Shown here in pieces: positions 17,372-25,282 of a stretch of DNA of 64,000 nt. Every line of letters starts with the position of its first letter. Position 1 is the first letter of the stretch. The translations under genes and the position numbers were made by a program. Location of the stretch: the NCBI RefSeq assembly GCF_007273535.1, contig NZ_RIBP01000001.1, positions 1,116,001-1,180,000 of the forward strand. The letters run 5' to 3'. The DNA is from Niallia circulans (GTDB lineage: Bacteria > Bacillota > Bacilli > Bacillales > Cytobacillaceae). The notes beneath the pieces were generated by a model. That model did not search any database, had not been told where the DNA came from, and was given only the letters and a program-made list of their open reading frames with translations.

Positions 17372-18110
17372 GACCATCTCCTCCTAGTAAAGAAAGTGTA
17401 TCAATTATTCTTTGGAAGAAGGCTTGGCGGTTATCGCCGCGATGAATTTCTGAATAAAAATTTCCGTCGCGAATAAATATTACTCGATTACAGTAACTGG
17501 CTGCTTGCGGATCATGCGTCACGAGTAGCATCGTTGTGCGCTCATGCTTATTTATCGTTTCCAGCATTTCCATAACATCTTTGGAAGACTTCGAATCAAG
17601 ATTTCCCGTTGGTTCATCAGCAAGCAGCAGCTTAGGCACATGAATCATCGCCCTTGCCACGGCTGCTCTTTGCGCCTGACCTCCAGAAATTTCATATGTG
17701 CGCTTATTCATAATAGAGGTAATCACCAATTTTTCCGCGATTTCCTGTGCCTTTTGTTTCATCTCTTTCACCTTTTTTCCATCGAGCGTTAACGGAAGGA
17801 CAATATTTTCTTCTACCGTCAACGTATGCAGCAAATTAAAGTCCTGAAAAACAAAGCCAAGTTCACGTCTGCGGAATTTTGCCAATTCCTCTTTTTTTAG
17901 CTGATGAGGATTTTTACCGTTTATCAAAATCTCGCCAGTTGTTGGTTCATCAATTGTTGCAATCATATTTAATAGAGTTGTTTTCCCACTGCCAGATGGC
18001 CCCATAATCCCAACAAACTCACCCTCTTCAACAGCTAAATTTATATTGTTTAAAGCTTTATAAGCAATTTTCCCTTCATAAATTTTACTAACCTGGTTCA
18101 CTTCTAACAT
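17346..18110 (-). CDS. BceA-type ABC transporter ATP-binding protein
   Basis: A 254-residue ATPase with Walker A GPSGSGKTT (about 38-46), Q-loop VFQDFNLL, signature SGGQAQRAAVARAM, Walker B LLLADEPTGNLD and the switch histidine in LLVTHD. Its length fits BceA. ATG 18110 has AAGGAG eight bases upstream and is better than GTG 18113. The last residues overlap the permease gene. The signature reads SGGQAQ where SGGQQQ is common, a small change seen in this family. It should energise removal of cell-wall-active peptides from their lipid targets (family knowledge). Confidence 0.93.
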   Translation of the reverse strand: MLEVNQVSKIYEGKIAYKALNNINLAVEEGEFVGIMGPSGSGKTTLLNMIATIDEPTTGEILINGKNPHQLKKEELAKFRRRELGFVFQDFNLLHTLTVEENIVLPLTLDGKKVKEMKQKAQEIAEKLVITSIMNKRTYEISGGQAQRAAVARAMIHVPKLLLADEPTGNLDSKSSKDVMEMLETINKHERTTMLLVTHDPQAASYCNRVIFIRDGNFYSEIHRGDNRQAFFQRIIDTLSLLGGDGHDLSQIRV

Positions 18111-18196
18111 CACAAGATCTCCTTTTCTGCTTTTGACCTGTGATTAGTATACCTTTCTGATGGATGACTTAACTATCGATTCTTCTTACACTTTCC

Positions 18197-18210
18197 TTAC
18201 AAGCCTGTAA
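18197..18210. promoter_or_regulatory. BceR-type response regulator binding site
   Basis: TTACAAGCCTGTAA (TTACAGGCTTGTAA on the other strand) matches the published BceR-family pattern TNACA-N4-TGTAA. It lies 87 bp upstream of the ATPase start and overlaps the stop of the sensor kinase gene. A good -10 (TATACT on the minus strand, near 18147-18152) follows it, so the transporter genes should have their own inducible promoter. Confidence 0.75.
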
Positions 18211-19198
18211 GGTTTTGTGTTGCAGAAAAAACGATGCGAAAGGTTGTACCCTTTCCGTAAGCGGACTCCATTTCCATTTGGTGATTAAGATGTTTTAACG
18301 TCTCCTTTGTTAAATAAAGCCCCATCCCAGTGGATTCTCGAAACTTCCTGCCATTTTCTCCGGTGAAAAAAGGATCAAAAATCCGCCTTTTATCACTTTC
18401 TGGTATGCCAACCCCAAAATCCTCCACTTCCAGTATGGCTTCCTTCTCTCTTTCATAAATGGAAATCACAATCCGACTACTAATTCCGGACGAATATTTT
18501 ACTGCATTATTAATGAGTTGGGTGAGAATAAAAAACAACCACTTTTCATCGGTTTCCACTGTGATTCCTTCCCTTTTCACATCCAGCTTCGGATAAACTT
18601 TGTTGCGAATATAAAAGCGTTTATTCTCACCGTTCACTTCATCCACCAATTTCACAAGATACACAGGCTTAATATGAAAATCCTGTTCAATGGTTTTTAG
18701 CCTGGCAATGTACAGCACCGTGTTTAAGCCTGCCTTCATCACTGCCGTTTCTTCGCGGATGCTGGAGGACTCAGGTTCGTCTAAATTTTGGGCGGTAAGC
18801 TCAATCACTGACAAAGGTGTTTTCATCTGATGAACCCATTGATCCATAAACTTGCGATGCTCCTCCTGTTCTTTTTCAACTGCTTTCAATTGAGTCTGAA
18901 AAAGCTTGTATTGACTACGCAACACCTCATCAAAAGCCGTAGAAATCGGGGCATCATCTGTTTTTTTATAGCTGTCATCCAGTGATTCCAGCGGCTGATT
19001 TAAACGCTTGTACATTTTCTGACGTGATAAATAATGACAAGTGAGATAACCGCCAAGAATGAAAAAATTAAGAAAAACAGTGTAACAAAACAGTTTAATA
19101 TCGCGATAGCCATCAAACCAGAAGATAGAAAGGAAGAGGAGCATTTGCACAAATTGTACGAACATCAGCAAGGCATGCTCTTTCATAAATAACTTCAT
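18197..19198 (-). CDS. BceS-type intramembrane-sensing histidine kinase
   Basis: A 333-residue kinase with two N-terminal helices (about 10-28 and 36-54) and almost no extracellular loop, the mark of intramembrane-sensing kinases. The phospho-acceptor block is WVHQMKTPLSVIEL. The ATPase part has the N box (LINNAVKYSSG), EDFGVGIPESDKRRIFDPFF and STGMGLYL. Such kinases sense flux through their BceAB transporter and not the drug itself (family knowledge). The start overlaps the response regulator stop by 4 bp. Its own stop lies in the operator that serves the transporter genes. Confidence 0.92.
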   Translation of the reverse strand: MKLFMKEHALLMFVQFVQMLLFLSIFWFDGYRDIKLFCYTVFLNFFILGGYLTCHYLSRQKMYKRLNQPLESLDDSYKKTDDAPISTAFDEVLRSQYKLFQTQLKAVEKEQEEHRKFMDQWVHQMKTPLSVIELTAQNLDEPESSSIREETAVMKAGLNTVLYIARLKTIEQDFHIKPVYLVKLVDEVNGENKRFYIRNKVYPKLDVKREGITVETDEKWLFFILTQLINNAVKYSSGISSRIVISIYEREKEAILEVEDFGVGIPESDKRRIFDPFFTGENGRKFRESTGMGLYLTKETLKHLNHQMEMESAYGKGTTFRIVFSATQNLTGL

Positions 19199-19899
19199 CT
19201 TTTATCTGCCGCCCAAGATACATTTAACCGGTATCCTGCCCCTCTTACTGTTTCGACTGCATCCTGCAAGCCAATTTCCTGAAATTTTTTCCTGACTCTC
19301 GTAATATTGACATTCAATGTATTTTCATCCACATAGCTTTGGTCATCCCAAAGCTTCTCAAGTAAATCCTCACGTCCAGCCACCCGAGGATATCGTTCCA
19401 TTAAACTTTCTATAATGTCCGCTTCTTTTTTTGTTAAGGAAATATTCTTGTTTTTATAGGTAAGCTCCAATCTCTCCGGAAAGAATTTTAGACCAGCGTT
19501 TTCTATTATCCGATTCTCTGGAATGCTGGCATATTCGCCGTAAGCACGGCGCAGCTGACTGCGGATTTTTGCGATAACAATTTCCGCACTAAACGGCTTT
19601 GTTATATAGTCATCGCCACCATTTTCCAATGCCATTACTTGATCCATCTCTCCTATTCTTGCGGAAAGAAAAATCACCGGACACACCGATTCCTTCCGGA
19701 TTTGCCTGCACCAATAATAGCCATCAAAACTTGGCAAATTAATATCCAGCAGCACTAGATTTGGAATTATTTTATGAAAAGTATTCATAACATGTTCAAA
19801 ATCACTGACACACGTCACATCATAGCCATATTTCTCAATATGAATCTTTAAGTGGGTTGCTATTTTAGGGTCATCCTCAACAATCAATATTTTTTGCAT
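19195..19899 (-). CDS. BceR-type OmpR-family response regulator
   Basis: A 234-residue regulator. The receiver domain has the acidic pair EDD (7-9), the phospho-acceptor in LVLLDINLP (Asp53) and lysine in ITKPFS. The winged-helix output domain runs over the C-terminal 95 residues and ends in VRGAGYRLNVSW. Pairing with the kinase (4-bp overlap) and the downstream transporter is the standard Bce arrangement. Its likely target is the TNACA-N4-TGTAA site at 18197-18210. Confidence 0.92.
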   Translation of the reverse strand: MQKILIVEDDPKIATHLKIHIEKYGYDVTCVSDFEHVMNTFHKIIPNLVLLDINLPSFDGYYWCRQIRKESVCPVIFLSARIGEMDQVMALENGGDDYITKPFSAEIVIAKIRSQLRRAYGEYASIPENRIIENAGLKFFPERLELTYKNKNISLTKKEADIIESLMERYPRVAGREDLLEKLWDDQSYVDENTLNVNITRVRKKFQEIGLQDAVETVRGAGYRLNVSWAADKR

Positions 19900-19989
19900 A
19901 TGTGATCACTCCTTAATTCAGATACCATTATGGCATAGAATGGAAGCAGCGACAAAGAAATCACTATTATTGTTCAAAGGACAATAAAA

Positions 19990-20019
19990 AAACCGAGCAT
20001 CCAACAAGATGCTCGGTTG
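19990..20019. terminator. Intrinsic terminator
   Basis: AACCGAGCATC-caacaa-GATGCTCGGTT, a perfect 11-bp stem. On the minus strand, T residues follow it just after the flavin reductase stop. Confidence 0.9.
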
Positions 20020-20030
20020 TCTATTAATCA

Positions 20031-20633
20031 TTATTGTCGCAATGTTTTTAGTGCACCGCTCCATGCATGCACTTGATCAAGCATCTCATTAACATTTGTA
20101 AGATGGAGATCAGCAGGCTTAAATACTGTGCCATTCTCAAAATCTGTAAACAAGGATAGTGTTGGATGAACGCGGACATCGGCAATCAGCAGCTCCCCTA
20201 AAATTCCTCTTAAGTGCTCAGCTGCACGTGCTCCTCCAGTTGAACCATAGCTTACGATTCCGGCTGCTTTGTTGTTCCAAGCATCTCGTGCCGAATCAAG
20301 GGCATTTTTTAATGCTCCTGTAATACTGTGGTTGTATTCTTGGACGATAAAGACAAATCCATCAAGGCTGTCGAGCTTTTCATTCCATTTGGCAACACCT
20401 TGCTCCTGACCATCTGTTGTGCCAAGAAACGGCAGGCTGAAATCGGCAATATCGACAATTTCATAGTTGGCATCTCCGCGTTGTTCCGCGATTTCTTTCA
20501 CCCATGCTCCAACTTGCGGACTAACTCTTCCCTGTCTTGTACTTCCTAAAATAATCCCGATATTTAACTTTTCCGTTGCCATTTTTCCAGCCTCCTCTTT
20601 TTGTTTACCAAAAATTCTTTTGAAAAAACTCAT
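20031..20633 (-). CDS. NADPH-dependent FMN reductase family protein
   Basis: A 200-residue flavodoxin-like protein. The FMN phosphate loop is GIILGSTRQGRVS (about 26-38), with the flavin-binding VQEYNHSITGALKNALD block in the middle and YGSTGGARAAEHLR later. These proteins reduce quinones, azo dyes or free flavin with NADPH. The first 20 residues (MSFFKRIFGKQKEEAGKMAT) are extra to the core; the internal methionine at residue 18 is an alternative start. It lies 39 bp after an NmrA-type gene on the same strand, so the two probably form a redox-stress operon under the nearby Rrf2 regulator. Confidence 0.88.
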   Translation of the reverse strand: MSFFKRIFGKQKEEAGKMATEKLNIGIILGSTRQGRVSPQVGAWVKEIAEQRGDANYEIVDIADFSLPFLGTTDGQEQGVAKWNEKLDSLDGFVFIVQEYNHSITGALKNALDSARDAWNNKAAGIVSYGSTGGARAAEHLRGILGELLIADVRVHPTLSLFTDFENGTVFKPADLHLTNVNEMLDQVHAWSGALKTLRQ

Positions 20634-20672
20634 CTTATCAGCCCCTTGTCACAGTCTAAAGAGTCATCTACA

Positions 20673-21539
20673 TTAGTTAGAGCTGCCTTCTACTATTTGT
20701 GCTAAACCTTCACGCAAAGATGTTACTGGACGTCCAAGCAGTTTATCAAAATCATTGCTTTCAATTGCCAATGTACCTTCGCGAATATCCTTTTGAATAT
20801 TAACTAGCATTGGCAGCAAAAATTCTGGCACACCTGCTTGTTTCATGATGTCTGCATAATCAGTGTCCTCAACATGCTGTACGACTACTTCTTTGCCAAG
20901 AACAGCACTCAGTTCTGCGGCAATTTCGTCTTGAGTTAATAATGTACCGGAAAGTTCATAAATCGTATTTTCGTGATTAGTGCCAGTAAGTACTGTCGCT
21001 GCTGCTTGTGCATAATCCTGCTGCACTGCCCAGCCAACCTTGCCGTTTCCTGCTGATGTTACCCAAGGTGCTCCTGCTAGAACTCCTTGAATACTGGAGC
21101 TTTCATTTTCTAAGTACCAGTTGTTGCGAAGGAAGGAATAAGGGATGCCTGTTTTTAGGATTGCTTCCTCTGTTGCTTTATGTGTTGGTGCAAGGAAATT
21201 ACTGCTTTCCTGTGCGTTGCCGATACTTGTGTATGCGATGAATTTCACACCAGCACGCTCTGCTTCGGCCACTGCATCTGAATGCTGACGAATTCTTGTT
21301 TCATTATCGCCATCTGCAGAAATGAGCAGCAAACGGTCAATTCCTGAAAATGCTGTAGCCAATGTTTCTGGCTGGTCAAAATCTCCGTGGCGCACTTCTA
21401 CACCACGTGCACGAAGATGCTCTGCTTTCTCAGGGTTTCGAACACTAACTGCCAATTGTTCTGCGGGTACTGTTTTAAGTAATTCCTCGACCACTTTACT
21501 GCCTAATTTGCCTGTAGCTCCTGTTACTAATAGCTTCAT
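20673..21539 (-). CDS. NmrA-like NAD(P)-binding protein, QorB/YtfG quinone reductase type
   Basis: A 288-residue atypical SDR. The NAD(P) motif TGATGKLG (about 6-13) is followed by SVRNPEKAEHLRARGVEVRHGDF, a pattern of the QorB/YtfG group (quoted here from its ends: SVRNPEKA and RHGDFDQPE). YTSIGNAQESS and LRNNWYLEN follow. No classical YxxxK pair stands out, as is usual in NmrA-like proteins. E. coli YtfG reduces quinones with NADPH. It is the first gene of a two-gene unit with the flavin reductase and is divergent from an Rrf2 regulator gene. Confidence 0.85.
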   Translation of the reverse strand: MKLLVTGATGKLGSKVVEELLKTVPAEQLAVSVRNPEKAEHLRARGVEVRHGDFDQPETLATAFSGIDRLLLISADGDNETRIRQHSDAVAEAERAGVKFIAYTSIGNAQESSNFLAPTHKATEEAILKTGIPYSFLRNNWYLENESSSIQGVLAGAPWVTSAGNGKVGWAVQQDYAQAAATVLTGTNHENTIYELSGTLLTQDEIAAELSAVLGKEVVVQHVEDTDYADIMKQAGVPEFLLPMLVNIQKDIREGTLAIESNDFDKLLGRPVTSLREGLAQIVEGSSN

Positions 21540-21593
21540 TTCTATTCCTCCAAGTAAATTTATTCATGACAAGTTGTTAACATGCATAATATC

Positions 21594-21635
21594 GATGTAT
21601 TTATTTCGAATACCTGTATTAATAATAGATACATC
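21594..21635. promoter_or_regulatory. Nested inverted repeats, candidate Rrf2-family operator
   Basis: An outer repeat GATGTAT (21594-21600) and ATACATC (21629-21635) encloses an inner palindrome AATACCTGTATT (21609-21620). Both lie between the divergent NmrA-like and Rrf2 genes and could control both. Confidence 0.5.
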
Positions 21636-21730
21636 TTAAGTTTTTGTCAATGAGAATGGTTTTTATTTTTTGGGGAATATCATGTATAATACTTTTTATT
21701 GTATTTTAATCGGAAAAGCAGGTGAGACTT

Positions 21731-22171
21731 ATGCAAATTAGCAGCCGATTTAGCGTTGGTGTCCATATACTAGCTTTATTGGATATAAATAAAGACGGGA
21801 TAAGCTCCTCCGAATTTTTGGCAGGAAGTGTCAACACTAACCCAACTTTAATAAGAAAAATCATGGGCATGTTAAAAAAAAATGGTTTAATAGAAGTGCA
21901 GCCGGGTATTGCTGGAGCGAGACTGGCAAAAGCTCCGTCCGACATTCGTTTAGTCGATGTATACAAAGCTGTTGAAGTTGTGAAAGACCAGGAATTATTC
22001 AGTGTGCACGAAAATCCTCTTCGTGAATGCCTTGTTGGCAGAAATATTCAGGATTCCATAGCACCTGTCTTGTCATCAGCCCAAATAGCGTTGGAAAAAG
22101 AACTAGAAAACGTGACAATCGAAGATATTATTAAAGATATTAAAAATAAGGAAGAAGAGACAACTCACTAA
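21731..22171 (+). CDS. Rrf2-family transcriptional regulator, YwnA-like
   Basis: A 146-residue Rrf2 protein. The winged helix starts at once (MQISSRFSVGVHILALLDI) with SSEFLAGSVNTNPTLIRKIM and the wing LIEVQPGIAGARLA. One cysteine is visible in the effector part (PLRECLVGRN, about residue 100), where iron-sulfur Rrf2 proteins have three, so a redox thiol or small ligand is more likely than a cluster. ATG 21731 (AGGTGAG upstream) is preferred over GTG 21722. It faces the NmrA-like/flavin reductase pair, which suggests control of a quinone or electrophile response, as in YwnA/YodB-like systems. Confidence 0.88.
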   Translation: MQISSRFSVGVHILALLDINKDGISSSEFLAGSVNTNPTLIRKIMGMLKKNGLIEVQPGIAGARLAKAPSDIRLVDVYKAVEVVKDQELFSVHENPLRECLVGRNIQDSIAPVLSSAQIALEKELENVTIEDIIKDIKNKEEETTH

Positions 22172-22186
22172 TCAGAAAGTGCTTCC

Positions 22187-22240
22187 CCCCCCCTAGGCAT
22201 GCAATTTGTTATTGCATGCCTAGGGGTATTTTTTATATTA
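22187..22240 (+). terminator. Strong intrinsic terminator
   Basis: CCCCTAGGCATGCAA, a short loop, then TTGCATGCCTAGGGG followed by TATTTTTTAT. The 15-bp stem is perfect and lies just after the Rrf2 gene. A run of nine C residues leads into it. Confidence 0.93.
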
Positions 22241-22365
22241 CGCCCCCGCCATTTCTCCTTGGTCTTTTTAACCTAAAATAGATTAAATTCCGACCACTTC
22301 ACTAATTAATCATTTAACCGATATATAAATAGTAATATATGCTTATGAATAAGTGAGGTCGAAGG

Positions 22366-24069
22366 ATGAAAATTAAAACACAATTAATCTTAATACTGAC
22401 TGTTTTGCTTCTATCTTTAGTTAGTATAGGTGTTTACAGTAATTACAGTCTTCATAACGCTGAAGATAATTATGTAAAATTAAATGAGGCGAAAGAAATG
22501 CAGCGTCTCGTTACACATGTCCAATATCGTTTAGCAGGGATGTCAAATGACGAAAGAGGCTTCTTGCTGACTGGAGACAACCAATATACAGATGGAATAA
22601 ACGAGAAGACTGCAGATGTAGAAGACACACTTACTTCTATGGGGAAACTAGCGAATTATCAAGAATATCAAAAAAGTATTCAACAACTAGCTACAAGCAT
22701 TCAATCCTACAAAACAATGAGCGACAAAGTAGTCAATACGTTTAGCGATAATGCTCTTGAAGCAGAGGCATTACATTTCGGTGATTTAAGAGATTTACGA
22801 AAAGAAGTGCTTGATCCTGCAGTCAATACGCTTGTAGAACAAATTAACTCAGATGTTATCAAAATTGAAGCAGACAACGCACAAAACACAGAAATTGCTA
22901 GAACAACATTAGTTACAATTATTATTGTAGCAGCTGCAATAAGTGTAGTATTAGGTTTTGTTCTCCTACGCTCCATTTTACTCCCATTAAACATAATGAA
23001 TAAGCAGATGGTAGAAATTGCATCTGGTGACGGAGATTTAACAAAAAGAGTGAAGGTAAGCGGAAGGAATGAATTTGCTAGCTTGGCAGCTTCCTTTAAT
23101 GAATTCGTTCAATCACTTAGAGAAATGATTACACAAGTTGGCCAAACCTCCAAGGATGTTGCGCAATCCTCTGATGAGCTTGCAGCTAGTATGGAGCAAT
23201 CAAGGGTAACAGCAGAACAAGTTGCTGATGCTATTCAGATAATTACTGAAATCAGCAATGACCAAAATACTGCTGCACAGCATAGTTTAAACAGAGTAAA
23301 TAACTCCCTGCAAAATGTTCGAAATGTATCAACGAATGCTAATCATGTTGCACAAGAGTCCGATCGTATTAAAGGCAAAGCAAATGATGGTGAACAAGCG
23401 ATGTCAGAAATGCTTGGGCAAATGGATACCATTCACCATTCCGTTGGATTGGCAGAAAACGGTCTGCACTCATTAGTGTCGAGCATAAATGAAATTAAAG
23501 AAACGCTAAGCAATATTCAGGAAATTTCCGGACAAACGAATTTACTTGCATTAAATGCTGCTATTGAAGCTGCAAGAGCTGGTGAGCACGGAAAAGGTTT
23601 TGCCATCGTTGCAGATGAAGTACGCAAACTGGCAGATATGACAAGTAATTCTGCCAACCATATCGACACACTAGTAAACGCTATTCAGAACCATTCTTCA
23701 GAAACTGTCGGGAATATGATTCTAGTTAAAGATAATGTCGATTCTGGTATTCAGCTTTCTGAACGAACAAATTCGCATATTAAAGAAATACTTGAAAGCA
23801 TTGAAGTGGTTGCTGGCCATATTAAGGATGTTGCCACAACATCTGACCAAATCACAACAGAGGTTCAAGGTGTTCAGCAGGCGATGGAAGAAATCGCAAA
23901 CAGCTCGAACAAAACATTGGCGAACACAGAAGAAGTTGCAGCTGCTACAGAAGAACAAACTGCATCATTCCAAGAAGTTTCGTCTTCAGCAACAGCCCTA
24001 TCCCAACTGTCCGATCAGCTTGAAAAATTGGTTCATCGCTTTAAGGTTACGGAAGAAAATAATAGGTAA
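22366..24069 (+). CDS. Methyl-accepting chemotaxis protein
   Basis: A 567-residue chemoreceptor. Transmembrane helix 1 is at about 7-27 and helix 2 at about 181-204 ([21 protein letters not shown]). Between them lies a four-helix-bundle/CHASE3-like sensor with the DERGFLLTG motif. A HAMP domain follows (about 205-258), then the long signalling coiled coil with the conserved hairpin tip [20 protein letters not shown] and the [16 protein letters not shown] block. The ligand is unknown. It is a single gene with its own terminator. A CCGATAT sequence at 22318-22324 resembles a SigD -10 box, but I found no properly spaced -35. Confidence 0.95.
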   Translation: MKIKTQLILILTVLLLSLVSIGVYSNYSLHNAEDNYVKLNEAKEMQRLVTHVQYRLAGMSNDERGFLLTGDNQYTDGINEKTADVEDTLTSMGKLANYQEYQKSIQQLATSIQSYKTMSDKVVNTFSDNALEAEALHFGDLRDLRKEVLDPAVNTLVEQINSDVIKIEADNAQNTEIARTTLVTIIIVAAAISVVLGFVLLRSILLPLNIMNKQMVEIASGDGDLTKRVKVSGRNEFASLAASFNEFVQSLREMITQVGQTSKDVAQSSDELAASMEQSRVTAEQVADAIQIITEISNDQNTAAQHSLNRVNNSLQNVRNVSTNANHVAQESDRIKGKANDGEQAMSEMLGQMDTIHHSVGLAENGLHSLVSSINEIKETLSNIQEISGQTNLLALNAAIEAARAGEHGKGFAIVADEVRKLADMTSNSANHIDTLVNAIQNHSSETVGNMILVKDNVDSGIQLSERTNSHIKEILESIEVVAGHIKDVATTSDQITTEVQGVQQAMEEIANSSNKTLANTEEVAAATEEQTASFQEVSSSATALSQLSDQLEKLVHRFKVTEENNR

Positions 24070-24072
24070 TTA

Positions 24073-24110
24073 AAAAAATGCCCTAAGGTACTTCTACCTT
24101 GGGCATTTTT
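24073..24110. terminator. Bidirectional intrinsic terminator
   Basis: AAAAATGCCCTAAGGTA pairs with TACCTTGGGCATTTTT, with one unpaired base. It serves the chemoreceptor gene (+) and, on the other strand, the end of the nickel/lar operon. Confidence 0.9.
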
Positions 24111-24134
24111 TATAATTTTGTTCTCACCAGCTAT

Positions 24135-24779
24135 TTATTTTACCCATAATTTAAATAAGCCATCTGTTATGCCAATAGAGTACATATAGTAGACACCAAA
24201 TGCAAAGCTGACAGACCCGGCAAACCTTACTAACAGCTTATTTGCAAGGATACTTTTACTGCTGTATACAAATGGAATGCCGATTATTGTGGTGAAAATA
24301 AGCATGCCTATTATTGTTCCTATACCAAAAACCAAGATGTACAAGGCACACTGCCAAACTGTTGAAACTGTTGACATAGTTAACAACACCATTGCTGCAC
24401 TTCCTGCAAGACCGTGAATTATCCCTATTAACGTAACTTTAATAAGTGACGTTCGTTCAGTCGGCTGTTTTAGATTTTTATTTGTATAAAACAGCAAGTT
24501 TTTGCTTCCTAAATACACAAGCATAATTCCTACCATAAATTCGAGGGTCATTACCCATTTATCAGCTAACTCCCCTTTCAGCAAAACAATCAAGATCCCA
24601 AAAACAAATAATGTTGCCGTATGGCCAATTCCCCAAAAGGCTCCTGCCAATGTTGATCTGGAAAGTCTTTTATCCTTACTGACAATGGTAGATACTGCAA
24701 TAATATGATCTGGTTCTAATGAATGCTTTATGCCAAGTATTAACCCTAAAAATAATACTGAAATGAATGAAATAATCAT
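24135..24779 (-). CDS. Nickel/cobalt permease, NicO/UreH-type
   Basis: A 214-residue membrane protein with about six hydrophobic segments. The first segment carries HSLEPDH, the HX4DH signature of nickel-cobalt permeases, and a second conserved block is HGLAGSAAMVLL. ATG 24779 is chosen because AAAGGAG lies eight bases upstream. It is the last gene of the lar operon, 13 bp after larC, so its job is most likely to bring in nickel for the nickel-pincer nucleotide. Cobalt transport cannot be ruled out from sequence, but nothing else here needs cobalt. Confidence 0.88.
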   Translation of the reverse strand: MIISFISVLFLGLILGIKHSLEPDHIIAVSTIVSKDKRLSRSTLAGAFWGIGHTATLFVFGILIVLLKGELADKWVMTLEFMVGIMLVYLGSKNLLFYTNKNLKQPTERTSLIKVTLIGIIHGLAGSAAMVLLTMSTVSTVWQCALYILVFGIGTIIGMLIFTTIIGIPFVYSSKSILANKLLVRFAGSVSFAFGVYYMYSIGITDGLFKLWVK

Positions 24780-24792
24780 CACAGAATCTCCT

Positions 24793-25266
24793 TTATATTT
24801 CTGACCTCGTATTTCTCCACACTTGTTCATATACTTCTTTCAGTGGGATTTGGTGTTGCACTGCTATTTTTTTGCAATCTTCATATTCTGGTGCCGTTTG
24901 GACAATCTGTCCTTGCAGGATACCTTCCTTCACTTTAACTATCCCCCACTCTGTTTTGACCTCTCTAAACCTTCGTTCAAGGCGATGGACGACAACTGGG
25001 TAATAACGAATGCCTAATGTGGTAGTTTCCTTAAAGAGAATTCCCTTCATTTCCGCTAATTTCTGCTGTGAACACAGCAGTTGCAGCAAAATTCCCGGCC
25101 GATTTTTCTTCATATAAATCGGTGAATAATAGACATCGTTAGCGCCACTTGCAAATAATAAATCCATAACATAACCAAGTACTTCCCCGGAAATATCATC
25201 CAAGTTAACTTCTACTTTCAGCATCGCTTCATCGATATGTTCTTCATTGGGAGGATGTGCTGTCAT
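24793..25266 (-). CDS. larC: LarC C-terminal part (LarC2), nickel insertase
   Basis: 157 residues corresponding to the C-terminal half of LarC (VEVNLDDISGEVLGYVMDLLF, here split by description: LDDISGEV then GANDVYYSPIYMKKNRPG). LarC is the CTP-dependent cyclometallase that puts nickel into the pyridinium bis-thiocarboxylate precursor. Here the protein is encoded in two frames. This part starts 16 bp after the LarC1 stop with its own ATG and an AGAGAGGAG site nine bases upstream, but its frame is also open upstream through the end of larC1, so a fused product by +1 frameshifting is possible, as in lactobacilli where larC1/larC2 are joined by programmed frameshifting. Confidence 0.88.
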   Translation of the reverse strand: MTAHPPNEEHIDEAMLKVEVNLDDISGEVLGYVMDLLFASGANDVYYSPIYMKKNRPGILLQLLCSQQKLAEMKGILFKETTTLGIRYYPVVVHRLERRFREVKTEWGIVKVKEGILQGQIVQTAPEYEDCKKIAVQHQIPLKEVYEQVWRNTRSEI

Positions 25267-25282
25267 CTGTTTATTCTCCTCT

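Noticed and set aside
22298..22324. SigD promoter for the chemoreceptor gene
   Set aside because: CCGATAT fits the -10 box, but no TAAA -35 is found at the required spacing.
24502..24708. Plus-strand frames antisense to membrane-protein genes
   Set aside because: They lack ribosome sites and family motifs, and the opposite strand codes for a clear nickel permease.
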